Part shown: piece by piece, positions 37,020 to 47,686 of the stretch
Layout of the letters: each line of letters begins with the position of its first letter
Position numbering within the stretch: the stretch's first letter is position 1
DNA from: Tanypteryx hageni
Taxonomy: Eukaryota; Arthropoda; Insecta; Odonata; Petaluridae
Direction: 5' to 3'
Assembly (NCBI GenBank): GCA_028673005.1
Contig: CM054112.1
Span: 22,495,624 to 22,559,623 of the forward strand
DNA: 64,000 nucleotides
The notes under the pieces: generated by a model
What the model was told of the DNA's origin: nothing
Database searches by the model: none
Seen by the model: only the letters and a program-made list of their open reading frames with translations
Translations under genes and position numbers: made by a program

Positions 37020-37440
37020 AGGGAAGGAAGCGAGGTTATTGGAGTGTGTGGAGATAGAAGGAGAGAGGAAAAGGGGAGTGGGGGTGGAAGAGTAAGAGTG
37101 AAGCGCTGTGTTTGCATAGCGTGGGTGGGAGAGTGCATCTAGGGAGGGGGGGGGAGGATGAGGGCCGTATAGGTATAGAGATGGAGGAGATGGCGAAACG
37201 AGTGGAGTAGGAGGTGAAAGGGAGAGGGAGAGAGAGAGAGAGGAAAAGAGGGAGTTGGAGATGGCGAGGAGGGATGTCTGCGGGGGTTGAAGTCTCTCCC
37301 TTTTGCTCGTTGAGAAGATTTTTGAGCTTCACGGCGGCGAGGAAACAAGCCTCGCCAAGTTCTCATTGTTCCAAAAGCGCTCAATCGGAAAAGTACGCAC
37401 AACGTGCCAGAAATGGCTCGGATGGCAAAAAATAAAAGAA
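37020..37440. other. Purine-rich island
   Basis: GA/GGGA-rich plus strand from 37030 to 37285, followed by a short CG-containing segment. Frames of 73-98 codons are low complexity. Confidence 0.4.
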
Positions 37441-38320
37441 TAACGACATATTAACCGGTTCGGGAGGAGTGAAGAAAGAAAAACTAAAATTTACCGGAAC
37501 AATCGGCAAATCTACGACAACGTCAATTAACGCAGAAACGGAACTCGTTTGAATAATTTAATTTTTTTCAAAATGGCCACTGTTCACATTGTACCTAAAA
37601 CTTATGACGGTGATGAGTTTTAATGAGTTCTAAACGCTGCGAGATCGTGATCAAAGATTAACGCACAATTGTAAAAACTAAAAGAAAAACGGAAATCGCG
37701 TCTCAGAAAATTATTCGTGCGGAAATGGAAAAATCAACCATCGCATAAGGATTAGAAAAACTGAACATTTCTGAATTCGATCGATAGAAACGCATTTTCT
37801 CAACCATAGAAGGTGTCTATATTTTTCATAGTGCTCCGTGATGGGTTAGGTTTAAATAAAAAGTGAGGAAGGAATTGAATTGCATGTTAAATAAGGCGCG
37901 TTTGGAAATGTTTTGCGTCGCACATTGAAAAATGATATAAATGCTGCTATAACTTTCATCGGATAGATGGTCATGCTCAGAAAAGAAATTTAAATTCACA
38001 TAATTATCCAGAAAAATCACCGATAGCGTATGGCAGAGGATGTCGTTGCTCTGTACTTACACCTTATGAAAATCGATTTTTGCCCGTTTTATCACATCCG
38101 GAACCTGTACAATCTGTCGATTATAGCGATTATTTATACGCAAATTTTCTTGTGCACTTTTGTCAACTCAAGGGCTCATTAGAAACAGAAGTCACAACTA
38201 TACCGAGATAATCTCAATTGTAATAATATGGTTGCTTAAGCTTCATATGCCCGGCATTAAACTAACACGCACGGACATTTTTTGAATAACCGGTAAAACT
38301 GATTATGAGAAATCAAACTC
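37440..38320. other. AT-rich non-coding sequence
   Basis: Nothing recognisable is seen. Confidence 0.45.
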
Positions 38321-38789
38321 GTGCGTGAACTGAGGAAGGCCCGCAATGTATTTCGAAAGCATCACACCGACTTCATTCACGCCGTGGCATTTACGCGTTA
38401 TAATTCTCGAAGACACGGTGTTACAAAAATAAAAGCTGGAAGGAGCCATAGGAGGATTTTGGAATTTAGGAAGTATGGCACCCGAGCAGAGGAAGCGGGG
38501 GGCGGAGCCGACAACTCGGAGTTAGAAAAGAAGAGGGCGCTGTGTGCACCGAGAGGGAAGGATAAGCGACGTAGTTGGAGAGGTAAGTTTAATGGAAGAC
38601 AGGAAAGAGGAAGGTGATAGAGGGGGTGGGGCAAAGTGGCATACATTTTAGGTGGCGCGTCGGTGGAGTGGGAAAGGCAGGACCACCTTGGGAACGGGAG
38701 GAGGGGGTCGCGAAGGGCCTTTGGTTCGAGCGACGTATGAACGGAGGATCAGAGACCCGATGCAACGCTTCTGGTTCACGGGCGTTTGA

Positions 38790-39640
38790 ATTAACCACTC
38801 TTCCTCTCTCACTCTTCCATTCTCCTTCCTTTCTCCTCTCTCTCTCTCTCCCGCACGGCCTCAATAACCGACTGGCTTCCCATCCGGACTGAGGTCACTG
38901 GTTCGAATCCTCGCGCAGGTCGTTGAAGAGTTTGTGTTGCAAATTTCCAATCGTTCCACAATCGTTACGCCAATTGTCCTCCTCAACACGAGAGAGAGGA
39001 AAACGGGGATAGCGAGAACGCTCTCCTCTTTCTGCTTTATAACATTTTCTTTAATCTCCTCTATCCCTCTCTCTTCATCTTTTCCCTCTTTGTCTAATCT
39101 CCTCGGAGAGACCCACAGTCACCAACCCAATCCCGGACGGACCCTTGTTTCTCGAGAATGTAAATGCACTTATCTTCTCTCTCTCTCCTCTTCTCCGACC
39201 CCTTGGCATACGTGACTCTCCTCTCTCGCTTCCTGCTCTCCTCTCGAGTCAAACATCACCCCGCTTTGCCTTCTCCATTCTCCCTCTCTTCTCTCTCCTT
39301 CCTTCCACCCATCCACCCACATACATACACTACTCCTTCACTCGCACGCTCACACACACGCACACAAACGCACACACACTCCCGAACTCTCCACGCACAG
39401 ACACCGCAGCTGTTCTCCTCCCGAACCAATCATTTGACCAGATGACCCTCGGCCGTAGACTCAGCGAACCTCCTCTTCCCCATTCTCTCTCTGTTTCACT
39501 CACTCAACCCTTTCCTCTTCTGCCTTAAACTCTTTTCCCATCTCCAATTCTTTCTACTCTCTCTTTCTCTCTTCTTCACTTTTTTCTCTTCGAGATCAGT
39601 CCGTTTCCATCCTTAATTCTTCCCTCTCCCTTTTTCGGCG
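38790..39640. other. Polypyrimidine-rich island
   Basis: The plus strand is dominated by C and T for about 850 bases, with CA runs at 39350-39380. Plus-strand frames of 93-127 codons are serine/leucine/proline low complexity. A tRNA-like segment lies at its left edge. Confidence 0.5.
38853..38925 (+). mobile_element. tRNA-like pol III box pair (SINE or tRNA pseudogene)
   Basis: A perfect box B, GGTTCGAATCC (38900-38910), is preceded at about 45 bases by an A-box-like GGCCTCAATAACC. The middle segment TGGCTTCCCATCCGG resembles a glycine-type anticodon arm. The acceptor and D stems are poor, which favours a SINE head over a working tRNA. Confidence 0.4.
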
Positions 39641-39899
39641 GTTATTTGGGGATCATTATCGGGTTATTTTCCGTAGCTAAGGTTACCGGCCCATCTATCC
39701 ATCTCTCTCTTTTAAGTGTCCAGTTTTTTCTTTCCGCGCATCGGCTTTCAGCCCGTTTCCCCATTCTTTTTTTCACTGTGTATTTTTCATACATTTTTCC
39801 TCTATGGGAAAACCTAAATCTCACACTTGCTACCACAGCGGTTCGTCAATGCCTAAAAAATCTCCATGACACACGTCTCGCGGATAGAGAAAATAATTA

Positions 39900-40360
39900 G
39901 AATTATAAGTAATTTGAGTTACAGAATGTTGTAGCTATACTAACGGAAAAATATCCTCATATTATCGTAAAGTGGATCTAAAAGTTTTCCTGCAGATAAC
40001 ATCATATTGTAATACCAATGCAGATCTTATATATAACGGCATGGATATCTCTGACAAAAGGCGAAAAGAAATGGCATCGGTCAACAAGTCAAAAACCTTA
40101 GAATAAATTTATTTCAAAAGATGATATAAGATAATTCCTGTTCGTAAAATGTTTGAATAAACCGTATTCATCAAAGTTACTCAACATTTTTGCAATCACC
40201 TACCACCCATCAAAACAGTATAACTATGCATCATCATCATATTTATTCAGTTGAGATCTGTTATGGATAGATTGTAGTTATTGATCATCTTGACCTGATG
40301 GTACAATCGTATCTTCATCACTATAGTATCGAGATTTTCATTAGTTTTTTTATTCGCTAA
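39900..40360. other. AT-rich non-coding sequence
   Basis: Nothing recognisable is seen before the hAT-like termini. Confidence 0.4.
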
Positions 40361-40364
40361 CGCG

Positions 40365-40415
40365 GACCTCTTACGGCACCACCGGTGGTCTGCGGACCTA
40401 AGTTGAGAACCGCTG
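40365..40415 (-). mobile_element. hAT-type terminal fragment
   Basis: On the minus strand from 40415 the sequence reads CAGCGGTTCTCAACTTAGGT, a typical hAT terminus, followed inward by a GGTCCGCAGACCACCGG segment. The next eight bases outward (AAATACAC) would be the target duplication and have TA at the centre. The opposite end was not found, so this is a truncated copy. Confidence 0.55.
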
Positions 40416-40659
40416 AAATACACAACCTAGGAAAAAAGTGACCACCTAAGTGGTAATCTGTTTTAATGATTACATTGAGGATGGCTACTTTATAGTAGAA
40501 ATGCGCATCTTGTATTATTCAAGTGTGTAACAGCGAAGGAACGAAATTTGATTCATGCGTGCGATGAGCTCGAACATTTACTTTCTGAATGCAACCTTTT
40601 AAAAATTGGTTTAAATGTAAATAAATAGGAATTCATTGTAACGCTTTCACACATTGCCG

Positions 40660-40734
40660 AAAATTTCACGGCGTACCTGAGGTCCTCCGCCGACTCGGCC
40701 GCGTGCCCACGGCGCGACCCTTAGGGAAACAGTG
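40660..40734 (-). mobile_element. Second hAT-type terminal fragment
   Basis: From 40734 on the minus strand the sequence reads CACTGTTTCCCTAAGGGTCG, similar to hAT ends of the CAGTGTTTCCCAA type. It is followed by a GC-rich segment in which GGCGCG and GGCGTACC motifs recur, as in many hAT subterminal regions. No partner end is visible. Confidence 0.45.
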
Positions 40735-41071
40735 CGTCATTTCTTGACCTTTTTTAAAAATGTCTTCAAAGCCTTCGCTTAATGCATAAATTAAACGACC
40801 TCTTCTTTTTTGCGCAAAAATCCTGCGCAGCTTTTCACGCTCGTTCTTCGAGACTGCATTTCCTTCTTTCTTTTCTCGGATTCCGCCTTCTCTTGTTTCT
40901 CCGTTCCTTCCTTTTGATGTCTCCCGACATCTTTTGCGAAATGAATTTTCCGCCTACTCGCATCGTCTCACATTTCCTCTCTTTCTCTTCTAAAGTTTGG
41001 TATTCTTTCGTATATTCCAGTGCCGTTATGCAGTCTTATTTTTCTAAGCATCTTTCATACACATATATCTA

Positions 41072-42583
41072 CAGTACAGCCTCAAAACCCGGCACCACAC
41101 ACTTGCCACGTTTTTGAAAATTCCGAGTCATAGAAACCTAAGACATATATTATAAAAAGTCCTTATATAATGCGTATATACTTTGTACCAATTAAAATTA
41201 CAATTCAAATGATGAATAATCATTTAAAATAAATATATTATTAATAAATAATATTACTTTTACATACACTGAAACGAGGAATTATAAAAGAATCAATAAA
41301 AATCAAACAACAGACATGACTAAAGGAAATATGTTTATAACATACATTATTTTTATTCCATACTCTTTTAAAACATTTTCTTGAACATATCATGCGAACT
41401 AGTTTGCTTCATGCATTTTGCTTTTTCCTTCATTAGTTTATTTTGTATTAGATGCAGACAAGTAACTCATGAAAGTCAATTCAAGCACGTTGTTCTAAAG
41501 CAGATATAGTAACAGTGACCAACTGTATACAATGGTCTATTGAAGGCCTGTCTTTATCTATCTCATCCTCGTCATTTTCATTTTCTTCATCTTTCTCATG
41601 CTCGGGTTTCAAAACCATGTCCACTAATTCACTATCAGTAAGTTGAAGTACGACAGGCAGATCATTGTCAATTTCAACCCACTTTTCAATTTCATCTTGC
41701 ATAACTATTTTTGCTAATGCACTATCTGTCATTCCCCTTGCAAATTCCATGAGTTTACAAACAATTCTTTTCTGATTGCTAAAATTAAAACCTAGAAAAC
41801 CTGCAGGCAATTCATCATATTCCACAAACACAAATGCATCAACACTTTCATCATTATTGCAAGCAAAAAGCAATTTTTGCATACATTATTTTCTGTAATG
41901 ACATTTTAGTGATCGTAAAATACCCTGGTCCATTGGTTGAATAATAGATGCACAATTTGGGGGTAAATAAACAGCACAGACATTGCCAGACACCAATAAA
42001 GATGCATCATGGTGGGCAGGGCAGTTGTTATCAAAATTATTTTACAATTGTCATCTAGCCCCTTAGACTTGCAGTGTGCACGAGCCTCTGTCACAAAGTG
42101 ATTCTTGAACCAATTTAAAATTATTTCTGATGTTACCCATGCGCGTTTCCAACTACAGTCAATTTAAGTTTGTGTGTGCCTGCTGCATTTGCACAGGCAA
42201 AAATAGTCGGCCTCTCTTTTGATTCTTTCACACCACATGCGATGTCCCGATCACCAAAGTACTACGAGGAAGAAACTTCCGAAATAGCGCAGTTTCGTCC
42301 ATATTATATATCCACTCAGCACTGAGATTTTCATCTGCAATGAACTTCACAAATTCTTCAATGAATTTTTCTGCGGCTTCTGAATCGGCACTAAGTTTTT
42401 CACCAGACACTGCCAATTTGAATCGATGGAGCCAACCTTGAGAATAGTTACAATCTTCTGTAATTTTTAAGGTATTGTGAAACTCTTTCGCTTTATGTAT
42501 CAGCATTAGGTCTGAAATAGGTACCCTTCACTTCTTTGCTGTAGAAAGCACTGGAACACTACTTGATCGACATCATCTAGTGC
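41072..42583 (-). mobile_element. Tigger/pogo-type DNA transposon, 5'-truncated relic
   Basis: The 3' end (on the minus strand) is marked at 41072 by a terminal sequence CAGTACAGCCTCAAAACCCG bordered by TA (41070-41071). It resembles Tigger inverted ends and the TA target duplication of Tc1/mariner/pogo elements. A degraded transposase gene fills 41481-42583. The matching 5' terminus was not found before the hAT element that starts at 42769, so the 5' part, including the first DNA-binding helix region, is missing or unrecognisable. Confidence 0.75.
41481..42583 (-). pseudogene. Tigger-like (CENP-B/jerky family) transposase pseudogene
   Basis: Transposases of this family bind the element's ends through a CENP-B-type helix-turn-helix and cut with a DDE/D catalytic domain. 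On the minus strand the remains appear in family order: second HTH half (about 42583-42380; QCFLQQRSEG, CNYSQGWLHRFK), first catalytic Asp in YNMDET (about 42300), a [12 protein letters not shown] segment (about 42200), [15 protein letters not shown] (about 42125), second Asp in DNNCPAHH (about 42020), the YLPPNCASIIQPMDQG block with a likely third acidic residue (about 41930), and an acidic C-terminal tail (41480-41620). At least four frame changes (near 42510, 42255, 42140, 42035) and an in-frame stop (41888-41886) kill it. The N-terminal HTH half is absent. The domain assignment is firm; the subfamily is not. Confidence 0.85.
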
Positions 42584-42760
42584 CTATAACACGTAATACG
42601 ATTAATAGTTTAAGAATAAATTAAATTAGGTACTAAATCGATATGTCACGCTGAAATCTTGCTCAATCGGATTGGCAGCGGTTGAAGTCGATGTAGCAGT
42701 TACACGAGGGATTTGTCAGTTAGTATCATCCGTAGCTATCCATCTGGTATTGCACCCACT

Positions 42761-42768
42761 TCCTAGGC
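42761..42768. repeat. Target-site duplication, outer hAT (left copy)
   Basis: TCCTAGGC matches TTCTAGGC at 44755-44762 in 7 of 8 positions. Confidence 0.75.
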
Positions 42769-43003
42769 CAGGGCTGGCGAACCTTATCTAGCTCGCGTGC
42801 CAAAATTAACTTAATAAGAGAAAATTTGCCTCTTCGTGTGCCAGTATCATAAAAAAATGTTATCTGGGTCTATTCTTACAATGTATCATATAGTATGTCA
42901 TTTACCGCACTGGAATAAATTTATATTATTTGATTCAAATGATATACTGAAAACAAAGTGCGAAATATAGTTTTTATCGAATTATTAGAGCGAATCCCAC
43001 ATC

Positions 43004-43011
43004 TTCTAGAC
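43004..43011. repeat. Target-site duplication, inner hAT (left copy)
   Basis: TTCTAGAC is repeated exactly at 43790-43797. Confidence 0.9.
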
Positions 43012-43789
43012 CAGGGGTGGCAAATCTATGGCACGCGTGCCCAAAGTGGCACGTAGAAAAAATTGTTGGGCACAGGGCATGACAAAAAATAATGTTTAAT
43101 ACAAATTTTTTATTCATAAATTTAATTAATTCATATGACGTTGATTTGAATTGCTTTGCAGCTGCACACAGGTTTCTGCGCGTGAACAGTAGCCAGCGGA
43201 CCATGTGCAGAAGTGTTAACTTGTTATTGTAACGTGCTTTTCGTTTAAGTGCTGGTTGTTTTAGATATTATAAAATTTATTATTTAAATTTAATAATGTC
43301 CGGCCAAGGTAAGTTTTTAAAATTTTAAGTAATACGTAAAATCACGGATTGTGTATCTATGATTAATCTTTTGCAATTCATTATTCTTGCTTTATCAATT
43401 GACAGTGCAACGAAATTTATACGTTTCCTAACCTATAATTTAGTTGTCATTTATAATAATGACTCAATTTTATTGTTGTAATTTGCGTATATTTTTCAAA
43501 TTAAAACTAATTATATGTCTTTTCTTGTCTAATAATTTCTGACCTTCGTTAATATTATTCATTCAGTGGATCTTGTCCTGCTATATTTTTAAGCTTGTGC
43601 CCAATAACATTGACATTTATAAAAAAATATATATTTAAATGAATATTATAGGTATGTCAAGCCATAAGAAGCTAAAAACACAAGACAACACAAATACTTG
43701 TTGCAGAAAATCAAAATGGGCACGCATCAATTCTTATATAATAACGTATATGATTTCTTGCACGCGGCCCAGAAAAGATTCGCCACCCG
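43012..43789 (+). mobile_element. hAT element (inner, nested), non-autonomous, 778 bp
   Basis: Left end CAGGGGTGGCAAATC (43012) is inverted at the right end (CGGGTGGCGAATC from 43789 on the minus strand). It is flanked by a perfect 8-bp duplication TTCTAGAC (43004-43011 and 43790-43797). Its ends are clearly related to those of the surrounding element. It retains a possible two-exon coding start on the plus strand but no catalytic domain, so it is an internal-deletion derivative. The perfect duplication and its location inside the other copy show it inserted later. Confidence 0.9.
43296..43750 (+). pseudogene. Possible spliced N-terminus of a hAT transposase, truncated
   Basis: An ATG at 43296 opens MSGQ and meets a consensus donor, G|GTAAGT (exon end 43308). 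A candidate acceptor ATTATAG ends at 43651, and joining the two keeps frame into GMSSHKKLKTQ. The peptide continues for about 20 lysine-rich, cysteine-containing residues before running into the element's 3' terminal region. The intron would be 343 bp. This fits an internal-deletion hAT derivative that kept its first exons. A chance combination of splice-like sites is the alternative; no homologous protein was recognised. Confidence 0.35.
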
Positions 43790-43797
43790 TTCTAGAC
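43790..43797. repeat. Target-site duplication, inner hAT (right copy)
   Basis: TTCTAGAC, an exact copy of 43004-43011. Confidence 0.9.
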
Positions 43798-44185
43798 TTT
43801 ACAAATAATATTAAACGCGAACACAAAATTAAGGTCCATTAATGGATAATGTTATCTTTAGTGGAGGTGGTACTCTCTAAAAACATTAGGTATCTCATGA
43901 AAAATCGTTAAACGTGAAAACGATTTAATAAATGATATGAATGAAGTAATGAAGATGTATGACATGAACGGACTGATCCGAGGCATCAACTTCCGTTTGT
44001 CAAATTCCAGTTAAATACTTATCGGATGTTAACGATATAATAAAAATGTCAGATACTAAATTCTGTGCTGATGTCAGGGGCAGATTGGGCTGCCAGAACA
44101 TAGAGCATGATCCCAGTTGGCCGATGACACCTCTTGGACGGTTTCTTCTCGGGCCAAGATGTTTTCTTTTCAAACTCTAAAGATA

Positions 44186-44356
44186 TTAGATTTTCACACG
44201 CGTCTGCACGTAGGTAATTTCGACGTCACCACATAAAACACACAATTCTTTATCGTTCTTTTCAATTGTACCATACCTTTCAATCCACCAATCCTTAAAA
44301 ATCCTTTTGCTTCCTTCACCAGAAAATTTTACTTTTTTATTCCTCGATTCCGCCAT
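44186..44356 (-). pseudogene. hAT transposase N-terminal fragment with BED-finger-like start
   Basis: On the minus strand a 56-residue frame starts at ATG (44356), just inside the element's 5' end, and stops at 44186. It begins with a basic segment (MAESRNKKVKF), continues with an aromatic FKDWWIERYG block and a CxxC pair (LCVLCGDVE). This is the arrangement of the first half of BED-type zinc fingers found at the N-terminus of many hAT transposases (aromatic residue, then CxxC). The expected HxxxH half is missing: the frame ends soon after, and the following sequence holds only weak similarity. It is therefore a broken remnant that dates the 5' side of the outer element. Confidence 0.6.
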
Positions 44357-44769
44357 TATTCAAGGATAAAAATTTAAAGCTATATAAACCGCTATTCACG
44401 AAAACAAAAATTACCTAAATTCACTTGAAAACCCGAAACTCCTACAACTAATAAAATAAAAAGGAGTGTTAAGTGTTTACAATAGTCGCCGATAGGTGGT
44501 GTAGTTGTGGCATCTAAAAACATTAGTTTTTAAAACATCATAAAAATCATAATATAATTGATGGTACCTCCTGTAAACGAACCCTCTCTTTCGCATCTTT
44601 TCAATACGTATATTTATTAGATTTCCGGGATCACTTTTGCCATGTCGTTGTATTGGCTGTGGCACATTTCATTCCTTATTTCATTTTGTGGCGTGCCAAC
44701 CAAAATCGCTCCGCGTGCCACCCTTGGTACGCGTGCCATAGATTCGCCAGCCCGTTCTAGGCTATTTGT

Positions 44770-45040
44770 GTTACGGCAGTGATAATAAAATTCGACTTTT
44801 TTTTAATCGCTTTAGCATTAATTTTCTGAAGTGTTTTTTTTTAATCTTTCGACTTTTTTGCAAATATAATGCAGAGTTTGTTATAGAAAAAGCTTCGTTC
44901 CCAGAGGAATCGTTAATCAAGGTGTTGCTGTATATCTTGAAAATGGCGTCAAATAAAAGTCTATTTGTAATGAAATATTTGATTCAGTTCGCCTTCCGGA
45001 TGCTTTATCCAACCTTTTCTCTTTCAGGTTAGTTTTCATC
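44770..45040. other. AT-rich non-coding sequence
   Basis: Nothing recognisable; an 88-codon plus-strand frame is Phe/Leu-rich and probably chance. Confidence 0.4.
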
Positions 45041-45620
45041 GTCAATTTTACTTCTTTCCGTGTTACTTCTCCTAATCACTTTTCTCGACCCTCCATTTTT
45101 CGCATTTTTGTTACATTTTATATCTTTTTCGATTGTGGTTTCGTTGTCTTTCTCAACCCTCGATATTCCCTTCTGCTCCTCGAAATGCGTTTTTCATCCT
45201 CCCCCGCTGCATATTATCTCTCAGTTCGTCTCTTCTCCAGTTCCTCCCCATTCTCCTCCTTTCTCCCTCTCTCCTATTCCCCCAGTTCACTTCATCTCCC
45301 CTTCTCACCCCATCCTTTCCTTATTCCAAGCGCAACTTATCATCGCCCACTCACACACATACACATACTCGCACATACGCAAACACACTCCTCCTCGTAG
45401 GGGGAGGAGGAGGAAGGAGAAGAATTCTGCGCTCCCTTGTACGGCTATCTCTAAAACGCTCACCTGCATCTCCTCCTTGGTGACTCTTCTATGCAGAGTG
45501 CAGACTCATGCCACTGTCTCTTCCCTTTTCCCCTTTACGCGAAATCCGCCATCATTCCTCACTCGAGGCAATACGCTCATATACATGCACGCGCGCACAC
45601 ACGCATAGCATAGGAGACAT
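45040..45620. other. Polypyrimidine-rich island
   Basis: C and T dominate the plus strand to about 45390, then a G-rich break and a further CT stretch. Three overlapping plus-strand frames (up to 182 codons) are Ser/Leu/Pro/His low complexity and mutually exclusive, so none is credible. Confidence 0.5.
45578..45607. other. Alternating purine-pyrimidine tract, Z-DNA candidate
   Basis: Thirty bases alternate strictly between pyrimidine and purine, with a GC-rich core CACGCGCGCACACACGC. Confidence 0.6.
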
Positions 45621-45719
45621 TCCCGTTCGAGGAAAAGAGGAAGGGAAAAAGGAGGATCTTTTATTCCAAGATTATTACGGTGAATATTATTTTTTTATAC
45701 AAAAAAATGCGTTCGGTTG

Positions 45720-47490
45720 AATGGGATAATTTCTAAATTTATTAAAACCATCGTAAAATAAATTGCGATATTGAGGGATAATCGCAAATATCAAAAGGTG
45801 CCATTGTGCAATCTTGAAATAGGCAAGATTCTCGTGCTCTCTTATATCGATTGAGGATTTTAGAAACTAATGACAATGCAATAAAAACAAGTGAGGGAAA
45901 AATTGCCGAGCGAATTACATAAAGCGCTTTTTTCTTGTTTTAGGATTACGACGTCATGATAAGATCACATCTTTGGTTGAGATCGATGGCATTGTAATAT
46001 AGTCTGCGAATTCACTTTAAATACATTATATTAATGCTATGGAATAATATGTTTCCCATTTAAAAGCAGTGGACTCGTTGCTATGGCAGTTTTATTTGGC
46101 TTTGTTCAAATCGCAAAATTTTCCTCCTTTTTTGGAGAAAAACAATTATTTGCCCTCATTCGACATGGATTTGATTTTTGTTTGAAAAAATATAAACCTC
46201 AGTCTTTCAGCCATAAAACTATTCATGCCCAGAGTTCCCATATTAATTTTAACTAATTTAAAAATGCAAATTTATAATGTCCTGCGCCGACGTCATGCTT
46301 TCCTTAAAGGGGTGTAGACATGAAACTAGGGTGTTGGGAAAAGACATAGACTACTCCTCGGCAGCTGATCCTAGATCCACCATATTTGTGCCATACGTAG
46401 CACTCATGGAGACAACCCTGCCCTTGGTTGCCCCAAGTTGCAGGATTCAAGAAATATTGCCCGAAGACACGGACGGGCTGACGTATGGACAAAAAACCTA
46501 ATGCACCAGCGATTTAAAAAAACTAATAAATGATCAATTCAAGAGAAGAATTTACCCTATAGCATAATCGTATATGGATATTACAAAGATTGGTTAATTT
46601 TTCCAACCAACCGTTCCAACTAAAAGCGTACCTAAGCAACGCTTAAAACTTAAGACTTTTAAGATGCGTTTTGTGATTCAGTATGATATTAAGCATTCAT
46701 AATGCTTTCTGTCAATACAAGACAATGGCATATAAAAGAGGAGAGGCGAATAATGTAGGTCCTTTAGAAATTTATTAAGCTCATTGTTGAAATGCAAAGA
46801 AATCAGTAAATGGAAAATATTAAAATAAGTTATCAAGAGAAACAAGTACTATATTAATTTAATTCAGGTTTTGTGGCTCTCAGTATTAGCTTGTGTTTTT
46901 GTTGATTCACTGCTGTATTATTTTAAGTTTCTTTCAAGCTAGTAGTTTTCTCTTTGAGCGTAACTTAATTACTCTAAGTTCTATAAATGGTATTAAGTAA
47001 ATTTGTACGAGGTCTATAACACTCGTGTTTCTTATTTGAGTTTCTAGTGGAAACTTATTGGGTACTAAAGTGATCTTTTCTTGCCGCATCTATTTCAAAT
47101 AAGGCACACTTAGTATTATATTTAATTTAATAACATTCATATTTTGTTGCATACAATAAATATTACTCTTTATCTCTACCTACCTACTACTTTTTACCTT
47201 GTTAAATTTTCAAATAATATATAGAGTACTGCAGTAATTTTTTATAACTTTCAGTGTCAGCACAATTCAACTTTCTCTGGTTTTTATTTTCTCATTTTAA
47301 GTATTTATAAAAGAAATTTTTAATTATAACATGCCAAAATTATCCTTAGTCTGCAGTAGCAATTGTTCAGACAAACAGCTCAACATAAGACATTCATGCG
47401 GCAGTTTTTATATAGGTAGTTCCTAATCCCAAAGCTCCTTTATTTCCGAACATTAATGAGTCAGAAATCACCGATAACTCAGGTTTATTT
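45720..47490. other. AT-rich non-coding sequence
   Basis: Mostly AT-rich. A higher-GC stretch at 46280-46500 has open frames on both strands (74 and 62 codons) without a known motif; it may be an unrecognised repeat fragment. Confidence 0.4.
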
Positions 47491-47686
47491 GTCCAGCGCT
47501 TAGAGACGGATGGTCAGACGCTGAACCCTATCTCGTATATCCTATTCGTTGTCATAGACGTGGCGCACATGCTAGAAAACCGACCCCTAAAACAAAGAGA
47601 GAGAGAGAGAGAGACGGAAAAAAACAAAGCAAACGTAATAATAAAAAAGACAAACTTCCTTGGTAAACTCGAGGGCAGCGGAGTCT

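Larger units (their letters stand above)
42769..44754 (-). mobile_element. hAT element (outer), non-autonomous, 1,986 bp including nested insertion
   Basis: The left end CAGGGCTGGCGAA (42769) is inverted at the right end (CGGGCTGGCGAA from 44754, minus strand), and both ends continue into GCGTGCC-type motifs. Eight-base flanks match 7 of 8: TCCTAGGC (42761-42768) and TTCTAGGC (44755-44762), the size of hAT target duplications, with TA at the centre as in the Buster branch. Removing the nested insertion leaves about 1.2 kb. The only coding remnant is a BED-like N-terminus at 44356-44186 on the minus strand, so the 5' end is at 44754. The rest of the transposase is deleted. Confidence 0.8.

Noticed and set aside
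44060..44150. Segment CAGGGGCAGATTGGGCTGCC inside the outer hAT, resembling another hAT end
   Set aside because: No partner end or duplication; it is more simply part of the surrounding element.
45060..45608. 182-codon open frame on the plus strand
   Set aside because: Produced by a polypyrimidine tract (Ser/Leu/Pro/His-rich), with two other frames open over the same bases.
46277..46501. 74-codon plus-strand frame in a GC-richer spot
   Set aside because: The opposite strand is equally open (62 codons) and neither translation resembles a known family.
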